Below are positions 18,522 through 29,600 of a stretch of DNA of 37,050 nucleotides, piece by piece. The stretch comes from Coemansia sp. RSA 1804. Its lineage: Eukaryota; Kickxellomycota; Kickxellomycetes; Kickxellales; Kickxellaceae. Position 1 is the first letter of the stretch. Each line of letters opens with the position of its first letter. The notes beneath the pieces were generated by a model that was given only the letters and a program-made list of their open reading frames with translations, searched no databases and was not told where the DNA came from. Location: assembly GCA_027578815.1 (NCBI GenBank), contig JANBTH010000002.1:141535-178584 (forward strand), in the 5' to 3' direction. The position numbers and the translations under genes are program-made.

Positions 18522-19919
18522 ATGGACGACGATTTCATGTACGAGGATGGCGAGGATTTCGTGTACGAGGAGGACGACGGAGCGGAGGACGAGGAGGCGG
18601 ACCTGGGAATCGAGAACAAGTACTACAATGCAAAGGCGCAACAGGACGATTTCGGCACAGCGGTCGGCGAATTCAAGCAGCTGATCGAGGAGGACAATGC
18701 GCAGACCAGCGGTGGGTCGGAGTGGGGGTTCAAGGCGACGAAGCAGCTAGTCAAGCTCCACATCCGCAACCAAAAGCCGCCGGAAGAAATACTGGGATAC
18801 TACGACCAGATGCTCGGGTACGTGAGTCGCGGCATCGTGGCGCGCAACGAGGCGGAGAGAAGCATCAACGATGTTCTGGACACGCTTGCATCCAGCGCCG
18901 ATGCGACGGCGGCGGCAGGGGGCCACGACCTGGCGTACCGCGCGTACACGGCCACGCTTGGAGCGCTGAAGCAGACGGCGGCGGCGCGGAACGACCGGCT
19001 TGCGCTGCGCACCAGCCTGCGCCTGGCGCGGCTGCTGATGGACCAGAAGGGCGGAAACGAAGGAGCCAGGTACGCGGAGCTGGAGGCCCTGCTGGCCAGA
19101 CTCAAGGCCGAATGCATGCGGGGCCCGCGGGGCGACCCCGTGGCGGAGCTCGGCACGCAGCTGCTCGAGATCAACGCCCTGTATCTCGAGCTGTTTGAGG
19201 CCCGAGGCGGCGAGTCGGCGCACAGACTGAAGGAGACGTACTTGGAGTGCGCGCGCGTCAAGTCGGCGATCCCGCACCCGCGCATCGCCGGGTTCATCAA
19301 GGAGTGCGGCGGCAAGATGTTCATGCGCGAGAGGAACTGGCAGGAGGCGCAGAACAGCCTGTTCGAGGCGTTCAAGAACTACGACGAGGCCGGCAGTCCG
19401 CACCGGATCCGGGTGCTCAAGTACCTGGTGCTGTCGTCGATGCTGTGCGAGACCGAGATCAGCCTGCTGTCGTCGCCCGAGGCAAAGGCGTACGAGAGCG
19501 ATCCGGCCATCATCGCCATGACCGTCATGGTCAGGGCGTACGAGAGCCAGGATGCCGATGCGTTTGAGCGCGTTCTGGTGGCCCATCGCGCCGAGATCCA
19601 CGACGACCCGTTCATCCGCGGATTCATCGACGATCTGCGCCGTACCTTCCGGACCCAGGCCATGGAGGCCGCCGTCCTCCCGTACACATCCATCTACATC
19701 AGCTCCCTGGCTGAGCGGTTCCAGACGCCCGAGGCCGACGTCGAGAGCATCCTGTTTGAGCTGATCCTCGACGGACGGCTCAACGCCGCCATTGACCAGC
19801 AGCGCGGGCTCCTTGTGCTCGAGAACGGAACCGCCGATGCCGCCCACTACGAGGCGCTGAGCAGCTGGGCCAGGAACGTCGAGAGTCTGATGCGCTCGTC
19901 GTTTGGCGCCCTCACCTAG
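18522..19919 (+). CDS. CSN2: COP9 signalosome subunit 2 (CSN2)
   Basis: A 465-residue subunit of the COP9 signalosome, the complex that removes Nedd8 from cullins; CSN2 is the scaffold that contacts the cullin-RING ligase. The protein starts with the acidic MDDDFMYEDGEDFVYEED segment, then GIENKYYNAK, typical of CSN2, followed by TPR-like helical repeats (YLECARVKSAIPHPRI and GGKMFMRERNWQEAQ) and a C-terminal PCI domain (about 330-455, FIDDLRRTFRTQ to VESILFELILDGR). Slightly longer than human (443). A loop around residues 110-200 is enriched in Ala/Arg and looks lineage-specific. ATG follows an A-rich leader. The stop lies 49 bases from the convergent Ulp1 stop. Confidence 0.95.
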   Translation: MDDDFMYEDGEDFVYEEDDGAEDEEADLGIENKYYNAKAQQDDFGTAVGEFKQLIEEDNAQTSGGSEWGFKATKQLVKLHIRNQKPPEEILGYYDQMLGYVSRGIVARNEAERSINDVLDTLASSADATAAAGGHDLAYRAYTATLGALKQTAAARNDRLALRTSLRLARLLMDQKGGNEGARYAELEALLARLKAECMRGPRGDPVAELGTQLLEINALYLELFEARGGESAHRLKETYLECARVKSAIPHPRIAGFIKECGGKMFMRERNWQEAQNSLFEAFKNYDEAGSPHRIRVLKYLVLSSMLCETEISLLSSPEAKAYESDPAIIAMTVMVRAYESQDADAFERVLVAHRAEIHDDPFIRGFIDDLRRTFRTQAMEAAVLPYTSIYISSLAERFQTPEADVESILFELILDGRLNAAIDQQRGLLVLENGTADAAHYEALSSWARNVESLMRSSFGALT

Positions 19920-19968
19920 GCTGTTCTGTTCAGTTGTGTTGTTTTGATTCTGGTATTATTAAATCTGA

Positions 19969-21597
19969 TTACTGTGCAGCCGGAACCAACGCCCCCGTGG
20001 CGATCTCGTAGATGATCTTCCTGCGCAGGAAGGAGCAGTTCTTCTGCGAGAACGCGAACGGAGCGTCGCGCGCCGCGTACTCGGCAAACGTAACAGCGAA
20101 GACGCCGCAGTCGTATCCGTTGCGCTGGCGCGGGATCTTCTTGTCGCAGACCGCGGTCCACCCGCTGTCGTCGAACTCGGACTTGCGCTTGTCGCGGGAC
20201 TCCTCCTTCAGGTAGCTCATCAGCAGCTCCAGCGCACCGGCGTTGTCTCCGCCCATCGCATCGTAGTACCGGATCGCGCGGGCGCGGAAGTCGATGACTG
20301 CGCAGCACCAGTGGACGCCCAGGTGCACCGGCACGATTACCAGGTCCTTTTCAAACAGATCCACGCGCCGGGTCCACCGCCGCACCCGCACGTATCCGCC
20401 CTGCTGCAGCCTCGTAAAGAAGAATGTGTTGAATGCGTGGCAGCTGGGCACCTTTGATCCACTGCTAGTATTGGTGGAGCGCGACATGATCAGCTGCATG
20501 TAGAAGTTGATGACCTCATCGTTGAGCCACTCGCCGTCGCCCAGGGTGGCGATATCGTGGGCCGACACGGGAACCGAGTTGTGTTCGGCCGAGAAGCCCG
20601 GCAGTGTTGCCTGCGCAATGACGGCGGGTGCGTCGGGCGGCAGCACAAACGCCTGCTTCTCCCGCCGCGCCTTCTCCAGCCGCGCATCGAGCTCGCTCTC
20701 CTCCTTGCACACCCGGTCGTACATCGGCGTCAGCGTCATCCGCGTGGCGGCGGCGGCTGGTGCTGATACCGCGAGCGTTTCCTGGATCCGCTTCTGCAGG
20801 CGCAGGATCCAGTCTGTGTCGCCTGTTGCTGCTGTTGTTCGCTTCATGTCGCGCAGTCCCACCGCCACAGACTGTGCGGTGCTGGTGCTACTGACAAAGC
20901 TGGACTGGCGACTCCGCATCATCCTGGCAATGTTGCCTGTGCTGTCTACCGAAAGCACCGAGTCGTTGTCGTCTGCTGCCACCGATGATGGCGCGGCCGT
21001 TCCGGTCTCCGGCCACCACAACTGGCGGTGCATTGGTTCCGTGTACTCCCGAACAAGGCTTGTGTTTCTGCTGCGGCACGCATTATTGCTGCCGCCACTG
21101 CCAAAGCTCTTCCCAAACAACGATTTCCTATACGCCGCTGGCCTTCCTCCAATGCCACCACCAGCAGCAGCAGCAGCAGAAGCGCCTGCCGCTGGATGAC
21201 GTCGCCGCCGTCGCTGCTGCTGCTGCTGCTGCTGCTGCTTCTGCATTTTGTTGTGCCGGGCACCGCGCGATAGTTCATTGTGTCTTCCGCTTCTCTTCAC
21301 CCTGCTCACCGACGTCTTCTGAATGTCGTGGTCCTTCTGTCCGCCCACCAGCCATTCCTTGGCTGCCCGTAGCGGCGTGAGCAGATACGAGACAAACCAC
21401 GACGATGATCCCGACGCACTATTATTATTGCTGCTGCTGGTTGTGCGTATTATGTTTGTTTCCTCCTGGTGAAGCAGGCTTACTTTGCGAAGCGTAGGAA
21501 ACTCACCAGGCATGTCCACCGCTACTGCTGTAGTAGTATCCACTGGACGGACGCGCTTTTTGCTGCTGCTGCTGCTTTTTGCGCTACCGCTCTGCAT
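19969..21597 (-). CDS. ULP1: Ulp1-type SUMO-specific cysteine protease
   Basis: Peptidase C48 enzyme that matures SUMO and removes it from targets. Protein 542 residues from ATG at 21597; an open frame continues to TTG at 21627, which is not a normal start. The catalytic domain occupies the C-terminal ~200 residues: GEWLNDEVINFYM for SUMO recognition, then the triad His429 (VHWC), Asp446 (YYDAMGG) and Cys497 (QRNGYDCGVF), with the Gln of that motif forming the oxyanion hole. The first ~330 residues are low complexity, including Ser runs, a poly-Gln/Arg stretch (about residues 118-135) and basic segments compatible with nuclear targeting. Ulp1 rather than Ulp2 is favoured by the C-terminal catalytic domain; this is a family-level inference. 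The 3' end abuts CSN2 tail to tail. Confidence 0.93.
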   Translation of the reverse strand: MQSGSAKSSSSSKKRVRPVDTTTAVAVDMPGEFPTLRKVSLLHQEETNIIRTTSSSNNNSASGSSSWFVSYLLTPLRAAKEWLVGGQKDHDIQKTSVSRVKRSGRHNELSRGARHNKMQKQQQQQQQQRRRRRHPAAGASAAAAAGGGIGGRPAAYRKSLFGKSFGSGGSNNACRSRNTSLVREYTEPMHRQLWWPETGTAAPSSVAADDNDSVLSVDSTGNIARMMRSRQSSFVSSTSTAQSVAVGLRDMKRTTAATGDTDWILRLQKRIQETLAVSAPAAAATRMTLTPMYDRVCKEESELDARLEKARREKQAFVLPPDAPAVIAQATLPGFSAEHNSVPVSAHDIATLGDGEWLNDEVINFYMQLIMSRSTNTSSGSKVPSCHAFNTFFFTRLQQGGYVRVRRWTRRVDLFEKDLVIVPVHLGVHWCCAVIDFRARAIRYYDAMGGDNAGALELLMSYLKEESRDKRKSEFDDSGWTAVCDKKIPRQRNGYDCGVFAVTFAEYAARDAPFAFSQKNCSFLRRKIIYEIATGALVPAAQ

Positions 21598-22056
21598 GCT
21601 TAGATTGGCATTGACAGTGATAAACAACAGAAATTATGATTATGATTTTAGTGCACTAATTAGAAGCGGAAGAAAGAGTAAATCCAAATGTAAAAACAAT
21701 AGAGAGAAAAAGAAAGAAGGATAGAAAACTCTGGCCATTAACGACTAGCATGTATTATTTTTTTTACGCGAAAACGCTCAGTCAGTAGAAAAATAAGCGT
21801 TTGACAACATCAACAGATCTGGGGATATTCTGATCAGCAACAAACAATGGCGAATTGAACTAGGAAAAAGCGCATATATGAAGTAACATTCTATTGTGTA
21901 TGCTCTATGCATACACTTGTAAAAAATGCGTATATATAAAACAGTGATTGCATGCTCCTTTTCATTTCTCAACTCCAAAACAAGAAAGCATATAATTTTA
22001 TTAGTATGGCGTTGAAACAGAATGTGGCTCACATAAAAAGCTAGACACCAGACGGC
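21598..22056. other. Intergenic: Ulp1 promoter region and GH114 3' flank
   Basis: A 459-base spacer between two minus-strand genes. It holds TATATATAA-type DNA near 21930-21940 and a perfect 7-base inverted repeat (TGTATGC ... GCATACA, 5-base loop, about 21896-21914). No coding sequence or RNA gene seen. Confidence 0.5.
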
Positions 22057-23007
22057 TTACGAGCACAGCTGGAACCAGCTGTCAAGGTTAATGTTCTTGA
22101 TGAGAGTGGAGAACCCAGTAGAGCCAGTGAAGACACAGGCCTTCTTTACCTGTGTGGCGGTAACGCTCTTGGTGTTGCTGGTGTCATCGCCCTTGGGATA
22201 CTCGATGTGGAAGACAGGCTTGTTCTTGGCGGTGAAGGCGGAGTAAAGCGAGCACTCGTTGTACTGCGCGCACTGCTCGTTGACGCTGAACTCGACGTTG
22301 TCAATGACGCTGCTGACGATTTCGCCCGAGTTCTTCAGGCCAATAGCCAGACCGCGCGCATGCGCCTCGGTGGCCAGGTATTTGATGTAGTCGATAGCGT
22401 CGGCCTTGGTCAGTCCCAGTCCGTTGCTGTTGTTGTAGGCATCGATGTTGTCGGGGTCCACGGCATCGCATCCCTTGCTCTTAGCCAGATCCAGACGCGC
22501 TGCCATGATGGCGCGCACGTTGGCCGACTTCGTGTTAAGCCAGTTCTCGCCCGCCCAGCCGTCAAGCGTCTTGCCCAGATCGGCCGACTTGAACTTCGAT
22601 GCGTCCGAGCGCCAGTCCTCGTAGCTTCCCGCCGAGAAGTAGCAGATTGCCTTGGCGCCCGCCGCGTGGATCTTCGTAATCGTTGCCGCGGTGTTGTCGA
22701 ACAAATCGATATCGTACGCCTGCACATTGGCCGATGTGTCCTTGAGCGTTGCGCTCAGCACTATCTGCCAGCTTGTTCCAGCCGCTGGCTGCCACAGCGC
22801 GGAGCTGCTCCCGGTCGGCTCCGGAGCTGCCGACTCGGTTGACGAGGGCGCAGGGTCCGACGAGGTTTCGGCTGCAGTAGTAGTAGCGGCAGTGGTAGGG
22901 GTGGTTGATGAGGTCGATGAGCTTTCGCCGCAGGGGATGGGCGAGGCGTTGGCAACCATGGCAACGCCCAGCGCGGCCACGACTGATGAGATTGTCATTA
23001 GCTTCAT
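22057..23007 (-). CDS. Secreted GH114 endo-alpha-1,4-polygalactosaminidase-like protein
   Basis: A 316-residue secreted protein. A signal peptide spans residues 1-21 (cleavage likely after VANA), followed by a Ser/Thr/Pro/Ala-rich linker to about residue 75 that is probably O-glycosylated. The catalytic-type (beta/alpha)8 domain starts at WQPAAGTSWQIVLS. Family hallmarks of GH114 are YDIDLFDN, KAICYFSAGSYEDWR, CDAVDPDNIDAYNN (about 178-192), and a late FHIEYP strand. GH114 enzymes characterised so far cleave alpha-1,4-galactosaminan, a fungal and biofilm exopolysaccharide; a wall-remodelling or competition role is inference. Single exon, GC-rich, ATG with Lys/Met-rich n-region. A TATA-like CTATATATTCC lies about 205 bases upstream (23212-23222). 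Confidence 0.9.
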   Translation of the reverse strand: MKLMTISSVVAALGVAMVANASPIPCGESSSTSSTTPTTAATTTAAETSSDPAPSSTESAAPEPTGSSSALWQPAAGTSWQIVLSATLKDTSANVQAYDIDLFDNTAATITKIHAAGAKAICYFSAGSYEDWRSDASKFKSADLGKTLDGWAGENWLNTKSANVRAIMAARLDLAKSKGCDAVDPDNIDAYNNSNGLGLTKADAIDYIKYLATEAHARGLAIGLKNSGEIVSSVIDNVEFSVNEQCAQYNECSLYSAFTAKNKPVFHIEYPKGDDTSNTKSVTATQVKKACVFTGSTGFSTLIKNINLDSWFQLCS

Positions 23008-24574
23008 GATGGAAACAACGGTGAAAAATGCTTACCACGGTGGATGGATGAGGGAAAAAAAAGATAATTATATAATAAAAAAAGGATGTAACCAAGAGAG
23101 TTAGTTAGTTGGTTGGTTAGCAAGTAATAGAGGGAGAGAGGGTGAGGAGGATGAAAATGTATGTATCCGAAAAGGAAGAGGTGGAATGGATGAAAATTGC
23201 AAGTGGGGTGTGGAATATATAGAGGGATTATTAAACCTTTTTTGCTTTCGAGGGAAAAAATGGACTGGTGACCTTGGCAAACCGTTCTATTTAAGTCTTT
23301 TTTTTCTAAATTTGACGATACTGGCAAAGTGTATTTGACATCCTGCGCTCGGCTCTTTATTTTTCTTTCCTAGCCATTCCATTTCTCTTCTATTTTGCTC
23401 TGTCTGCGTGTAGAACTTGTTGTTGTTTTTGTGTCTCGGCGGTCTCGATTGCAGAACTCGGTGCACTTGCTTTTTTTCCAGCTGTCCAACAACAGAGACC
23501 ATTTGGTATGATGTGCGGCTTTTTGGACACTTTGCATTGTTGTTTTTGCCATGCTTGCTTGCTTGCTTGCTTTTCTCGCTCGTGCTCTCATGCACTGATG
23601 ACGATCACTGCCGATTACTAGTCCTTTTTCCACGTGTTTTCTTATGTAAAAAGGTCCAGCAACGCCCTTTTCTCGCAATCTTTCTCTTTTTACCTTCTCT
23701 CGTCCCTTTATGGTAAGGCCGTTTCTTCCTTTCTGGGGCTCTCCAATGGCAGAATCGAATATACGGGAAAACCGGTCTTTTAAATGCTAATTTCCTGTTA
23801 ACTGAATTTGAATGGTGAGCACAGGTTTTGACTGCCTGTCGATTATCTTTTTACAAAGGCTTGTTGAATGCCATACTTGTTTGACAAATGTGTGTTACTA
23901 ACGGATGTCTATTTTTTTTGCTTACGAAGCACCACGACCAATGTGAGCTAATGAAGCTAGCATGCTTCTATTATTTTTATTTTAAAAAGAAAGCCTGATA
24001 ATTTCAGCTGATTTTCTAGAATATCAGACTCCGGTCAATCGCTGCAGCAAATACCGACCAACACGCTTTCTCCAACCTCTGCGGAAATACTCCACAAAAA
24101 ACCATAAAGATACATTTTCCTTTCTTTGTGGTTTCCGGACAATGTCCGCTTGTTGCCTTATCTTTTTTTCCTGGTTCCAAAGATGTTGGCTCACTCCAGA
24201 AAAAAAAAACAAAAAATAAACAGATCCGCTGGGACGTTCGATTGCGTCTTACAACCTGTTTGCCTGCTGACTTGGGTTGTTATCTTCTTGACGAAGAGAG
24301 AATGCGCAACGTTGATCACCCACGCTGTCTTTTTGTGTGTTTTATTTTGGCTGTTGCAAAGACAGAATAGAAAAGCATATTGATGTTGATCGTAATCTAG
24401 ACCAATCTGCTGTTTCTCGATTACCAAGTTATTATTAAATCAGACAATCACCACGAAATATTCTGTCTTTTAAATACTTTTTTCTTAACAAGATCGATCA
24501 GTCGAGATCTGTTTCTCTCCTCTTCATTATCTACTTCATTTCTTTTTCTTTTTTTCTTATTCTATATCGTAGAA
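23008..24574. promoter_or_regulatory. Divergent intergenic region GH114 / HGH1
   Basis: 1.57 kb between divergent starts. The GH114 side has TATA-like DNA at 23212-23222. A short CTTG tetranucleotide run (about 23552-23572) lies midway. Just before the HGH1 ATG, a long pyrimidine tract ends in ATATCGTAG|AAATGG, which resembles a 3' splice site and may mark a 5' UTR intron. Open frames such as 23287-23716 are low complexity and not recognisable. No tRNA recognised. Confidence 0.45.
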
Positions 24575-25645
24575 ATGGCAGAGCAGCTGGACGAACTTAT
24601 TGGCTTTCTCGAGAGTCCACGGTCGGACGTGCGCGAGGTTGCTGTCGGCTATCTCTCTGGCTTTTCTTCGCCCGCATCAGAGAACTTTCAAAGCCTGGTC
24701 ACCCGAGCCGACAAACTAGTGCCAAAACTGCTTGTTATTGCCCATGAAGCGCCCATGGCCGCAAACAGTGCGCTGTCCATTCTGATTAACATGACTACTG
24801 AAGCAAAAGTATGCAATTGCTTTGCCGATGACGAGTACTTGTCCATGGTCATTAGGCTAATCGTCAGTTCAACATGCATTGTTGCCGACCTGGCCGCAAT
24901 GCTCCTATCCAACCTAACCAAAGCCGAATCGGTGTGCCGTATTCTCTCACTTCTTAAGAACCCTACCTCATTGGACATCTGCAACTCGCCGCTTGCGCTG
25001 GACCAACTGACGGATGTTTTTGTCAAGGGAATGGATAAAAAGTATAACAAGAACGCGCACTACGGGTATCTAGCAAGCGTGTTTGCCGATATCACCAACT
25101 ATCCCTACGGGCGTCGGTATTTTCTCAGTGAATCCATATACGATGGCAAACTGCCAATCACAAAGATCATGGTATTCAGCGAATATCCAGAGGTGATCCG
25201 TCGTGGCGGAGTCGACTCTACGATGAAGAACGTGTGCTTTGATAAGGAAAACCATAAGCTGATTCTGGATCCGCACAAAACAAACATGCTTCCGTACATT
25301 CTGCTTCCTCTGTGTGGACCCGAGGAATACGAAACCGAGGACATGGATCTTATGCCGGAAGAGGTGCAGCTTCTTGGCGACGAGAAGTCCCGTGAGTCCG
25401 ATCCAAGGCTCCGTGCCACGCTTCTTGAGGCTGTCAACCTCCTGTGCTCCACCTATGATGGCCGTGAGTTTCTGCGCGCAAAGAAAGTTTATCCGATTCT
25501 TCGTGAGCTGCACAAGTCAGAGTCTGATGAAACATGCTCTGATCTATGCTACCGCGCTGTTCAGCTGCTGCTGGGCAACGAGAGCAATGAAACGAAAACC
25601 GATGGAAACGATAAGCCCGATGCTGACACATTTGAGGAAATCTAG
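24575..25645 (+). CDS. HGH1: HGH1/FAM203 armadillo chaperone-like protein
   Basis: A 356-residue all-helical ARM-repeat protein. The start (LDELIGFLESPRSDVREVAVGYLSGFS), the central KYNKNAHYGYLASVFADITN and YPYGRRYFL segment, and the LPYILLPLCGPEEYETED...MPEEVQ segment are hallmarks of HGH1. Yeast Hgh1 assists folding of translation elongation factor 2 with TRiC/CCT. Length is close to the family's usual 360-390 residues. ATG immediately follows a pyrimidine-rich TAG acceptor-like sequence. Base composition is intermediate between the GC-rich left part and the AT-rich ABC genes. Highly acidic C-terminus ending FEEI. Confidence 0.93.
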   Translation: MAEQLDELIGFLESPRSDVREVAVGYLSGFSSPASENFQSLVTRADKLVPKLLVIAHEAPMAANSALSILINMTTEAKVCNCFADDEYLSMVIRLIVSSTCIVADLAAMLLSNLTKAESVCRILSLLKNPTSLDICNSPLALDQLTDVFVKGMDKKYNKNAHYGYLASVFADITNYPYGRRYFLSESIYDGKLPITKIMVFSEYPEVIRRGGVDSTMKNVCFDKENHKLILDPHKTNMLPYILLPLCGPEEYETEDMDLMPEEVQLLGDEKSRESDPRLRATLLEAVNLLCSTYDGREFLRAKKVYPILRELHKSESDETCSDLCYRAVQLLLGNESNETKTDGNDKPDADTFEEI

Positions 25646-26600
25646 TCACTCCTTTGTTTTTTCTTTAGATTTGGAAATGTAGATTAAAGAAATTAATAGA
25701 ACTTCACAATGCTAGGAACGCAATGTTGCTTTTTCATATGATAATCTCATACAGCTCCCGCATATATCCTGGTTCTCAGATATCATTGTATGAACCGCTA
25801 AACAGTTTACACCGACATCAGGTGCTTTCCTGCTTTGATCTAAGCGATAGATTGATGTTTCTCGACTGACCAATAATCAGTGCGACTAATCTGTCACTTA
25901 CTCACAATACCCGCTGCCTTTAATAACAAGTGCCATTCGACAGGAAAGAACAGACTATCTCTTGTCTTTCAATTAGATAAGCTTTCCTATATTCACTTAA
26001 AGACACAGCCCACCACTACCAAAAAACCGAAACGGTTCTGGCTTCCTGCTTCCACATCCGGTGTCTGTGCACAAGAATATCCAAAAACTCTATGTAGAGT
26101 TCACTTCAAGTAGCCTTTCTATTTCCATATCTTTTCTACTCCTTTGTTAATATCCATATGCCCTATTGTTGAATCCTCACTTTTTTTCAGTGGGGGGATT
26201 CTCGCTTTTGCTCTTTCTTTATGCTCTTTGAGGAAAAAAAAATAATTTTTGTGTCCGTTTTTCTCTATCTGTTAGATTGCGTATAAAAAAACTTAGAGTC
26301 TCGTGTTAGATGTATGCTATATGTAGTTTTATTGAAGAAGGCATGTATTAAAGTCCATTTACATAGATACAGTCACCGTTGTTTCCTCCTTCTGCCAAGT
26401 GTATATGAACCTATATTATTTTCTTGCAAGTGTTTCCTTTTTTCTTTAGCTCTAATATTCTTTTTCTTCACTCGTCTTGTCTTCAACGGCTGGATTTCTT
26501 TTCATACACAAAGGACCAAATATCTTTTCTACTCTGTTCTTTTTAAGATTCACCATCATTTTACACTACTATCTTTAAGTCCGACATCTGCATTAGTCCT
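25646..26600. promoter_or_regulatory. Intergenic: HGH1 3' flank and ABC transporter 1 upstream
   Basis: A 955-base AT-rich spacer between two plus-strand genes. TATA-like GCGTATAAAAAAAC at about 26279 and pyrimidine-rich tracts at 26430-26560 are the only promoter-type signals. Short open frames (25880-26113, 26314-26772) show no family. Confidence 0.4.
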
Positions 26601-29600
26601 ATGTTGCCTCCGGTTTTCCAGTCGCCAAATACTGCTGTCTCAGCGGCTGTATTTGGCTTTGTGTCAGTGTACAGCTTTTACAGGCTGTATTATCACCATC
26701 TTTTACCCGTTGTTTCAGATGACAAAATGCCAGTGCTCTGTGGCTCAGTATCCAACTGGGATGTGTCTCTAGGCAACGACTGCTTCCGTACTGGGTTTCT
26801 GTGGCCAGTACTTCTCTTGCTCTTTGGAGGAATATCTGCGCTTTCCTTCTGCCTGTGTCTGGTTTTGCCAGCCAGAAGTGGTAATAACGCTGGATTTACC
26901 ACCGATGGCAGTTCTCCCTTTTCCCGTCTATCAGTTGGCAAAATTATTGTTCCTGTACATCGTCCTCCTGGCCAGACTATTGTTGTTGACAACAGATTGC
27001 GTGTTGGAACATGCACTGTTCTTTTGCTTGCTGTTCAGACCATGATTTATTACATATGGACTGTCAGCTCCGTAATTAATGAAGAGAAAGGAACAAAGGA
27101 TTATTTGTTTTCTGGTGCAATGGCTAGTCTCTCAGCAATTATTCTGCTTTTGTCAACTGTCTGCTTGGCTGCTCTTTGGCGCAGCAACCGTTTGATGTAT
27201 TCTGGCATTTTCCCCTCTGTTCTTCCGGCTGCTGTTGGTTTGAAACTTATCTTTGGATTGTGTGAAGTGTGCTTTTGTTTTTTCACAGACAAGAATGCTC
27301 ATGTTCCTACTATTGGAACCAATGCCTCTGCTTGTTCCAACCTCCTGGTTTTGACTACTGCTCTTAATCTGGGTATCATATTCCTGTTTTTCATTGTGCA
27401 GCATGGTCCTATTTTTTATCGTCCTATTGGCAGTGCACAGAGCTCCAATTCTCAGCAGAATTCTTCAGCATATTCAACAATTTCAGAGTCAGACAACGAC
27501 GATGCTCCTGAAAACAATGATGACTCTACTCCACTTTCGCATCCAAACGACCAAAAGCCAAGTAAACTTGTTGCTTCACCAGAGCATAATTGCTCATGGT
27601 ACGATATGCTGACATTCTCATGGACAAACGAGCTGCTTGTGAGAGGCGCCAGAACTACAATCAACTATGCGGACCTTTACAATCTAAGACCTGAAGATAT
27701 GCCACTAAGCCATTGGAACAGGTACCTTCATTACCGCAATCCAAGCCGCTCGCTGATAACCACAATTTTTGTAACTTACTGGCCTCAATTGACTATGCAG
27801 TTAATGCTAACGTTTGGAACTTGTTTGTTGGATTTTTCAAACCCCTTTTTCCTCCAGCGAATCCTCCGCTTCATTGAAATGTCATCAGTGCACAGGTTGT
27901 CTTTTATTGAAAATACGCGTAGCAAGTACCTTTATGTCTTTGGGTTACTTTTTTTCAATCTGCTTCATAACTTGATTTTAAACCAATATTACTGGTTATC
28001 GTATCGGCTTATTATTTGGCTAAAGGGTCTGTTTGTTTCCGAGTTGACGGCCAAGACGCTGTGTCGCAGCGGAAATAACTTGATGGATGATAAAATGAAG
28101 AGCAGGAAAAATACAGACAACAAGGATAAAGATGATACCAAGAAGAGTTTAGCATATAATAATGGCAAGGTCATGAATATCCTTACAGCCGATTTCCATA
28201 AAATTGCTAGTGCAGGCTTAGCTCTCTTTGATTTACTAGTTTTGATTCTAAGACTGATTATTGGCATAATTTTTATGTATCACCTCATTGGTGTTTCATC
28301 TCTTGTTGGAATAATAGTCACTGTACTATATATTCCATTGTCAAAGGCTATACTTACCAGGTACAAAAAAATAACAGCACAACAGAGCGCTGTTGGAGAC
28401 AAGCGGATCACTGTGATTTCTGAGGTAATTCATGGCATAAAGGCTGTCAAGTTATTTGGATGGGAATCTCGGTTTATAGAAAAGGTTGATAAGTGCCATG
28501 AGCAGCAAATTGCCTATATGTGGAACGGTTTTGTATGGTTCTCTACACTTAATGCAAGTGCAAATATGTATCCAATTATTATTCAGGTTGCCATGTTCAC
28601 ATTCTACACTGTTGTTTTTGGTAACTCTCTAGATGCAGGCACCGCGTTTGCCTCTATTATTGTTTTCCAGATGATTCGTGATCCTTTAATCAGACTACCC
28701 AGATATATGGACGCTATTGTCAGTGCATATGTGGTCTTTATGCGTGTTGATTCATACCTGAGACAGCCTCAGATTCAGGATCTCGAAAAACGCACACCTG
28801 CACAGGGATTAAACAATGAGTTGGGTTTTGATTGTGCCGATTTAGAGTGGAACGTGTCAGAGAGCAGCACAGACAATGCAGAGAATGTCGATTCCTACAC
28901 TTCTGATATGTCTAGAAGCACAGATTCTCGTACCAACAGTCAGACAACAGAAAACACTCCGCTGCTTGCTGCAACAACATCTGGTGCACAGTCCTTGTTG
29001 TCTGCAAGATCATCAGCTACCCAAATTGCCAACCAAGAAGAGATAATGCGATTTTCGCTAAAGAATATTGATGTCAGATTCCCACTTGGCCAACTTTCTG
29101 TTGTTGCTGGACCCACAGGCAGTGGAAAATCATCGCTGTTGTCTGCAATAGTTGGTGAAATGAATTTGGTCCGTGGAAGTGTATTACTTCCGACCATTAG
29201 CCCTCATGCACTAGCTGAAACGCTTCCAAATTACAGAGACATTATTGAGCTCTCTCGTGAAGGTGCAACAATTCACGATATTGCCTATGTTGCACAGGAG
29301 GCATGGCTGCGTAATGCCACAATTCGTGAAAACATTCTGTTTGGAGAGCCCTATGATCTTGAAAGGTATGAAGAAGTGTTGCATATTTGCGCACTAAAAC
29401 CAGATCTGCGTATTTTAGCTGCTGGTGACATGTCAGAGATTGGTGAACGTGGTATCACATTATCTGGAGGACAGAAGCAACGTGTAGCATTAGCTCGTGC
29501 TGTGTACTCTAGCCGTAGTATTCTTCTCATTGATGACTGTCTATCGGCTGTTGATGCACATACAGCAAAACATATTCTAGTTGAATGTTTGTCAGGTAGT

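Noticed and set aside
21598..21627. N-terminal extension of Ulp1 to 21627
   Set aside because: Starts with TTG; the ATG at 21597 is preferred.
21896..21914. Seven-base inverted repeat TGTATGC/GCATACA
   Set aside because: Too short in AT-rich DNA to call a terminator or operator; no neighbouring context supports one.
23287..23716. Overlapping open frames on both strands between GH114 and HGH1
   Set aside because: Low-complexity and basic or hydrophobic translations, no family resemblance and no supporting splice pattern.
23740..23790. TTCGATTC-like tRNA B-box on the minus strand
   Set aside because: Flanking bases do not form a T-arm or acceptor stem, and no A-box lies at a suitable distance.
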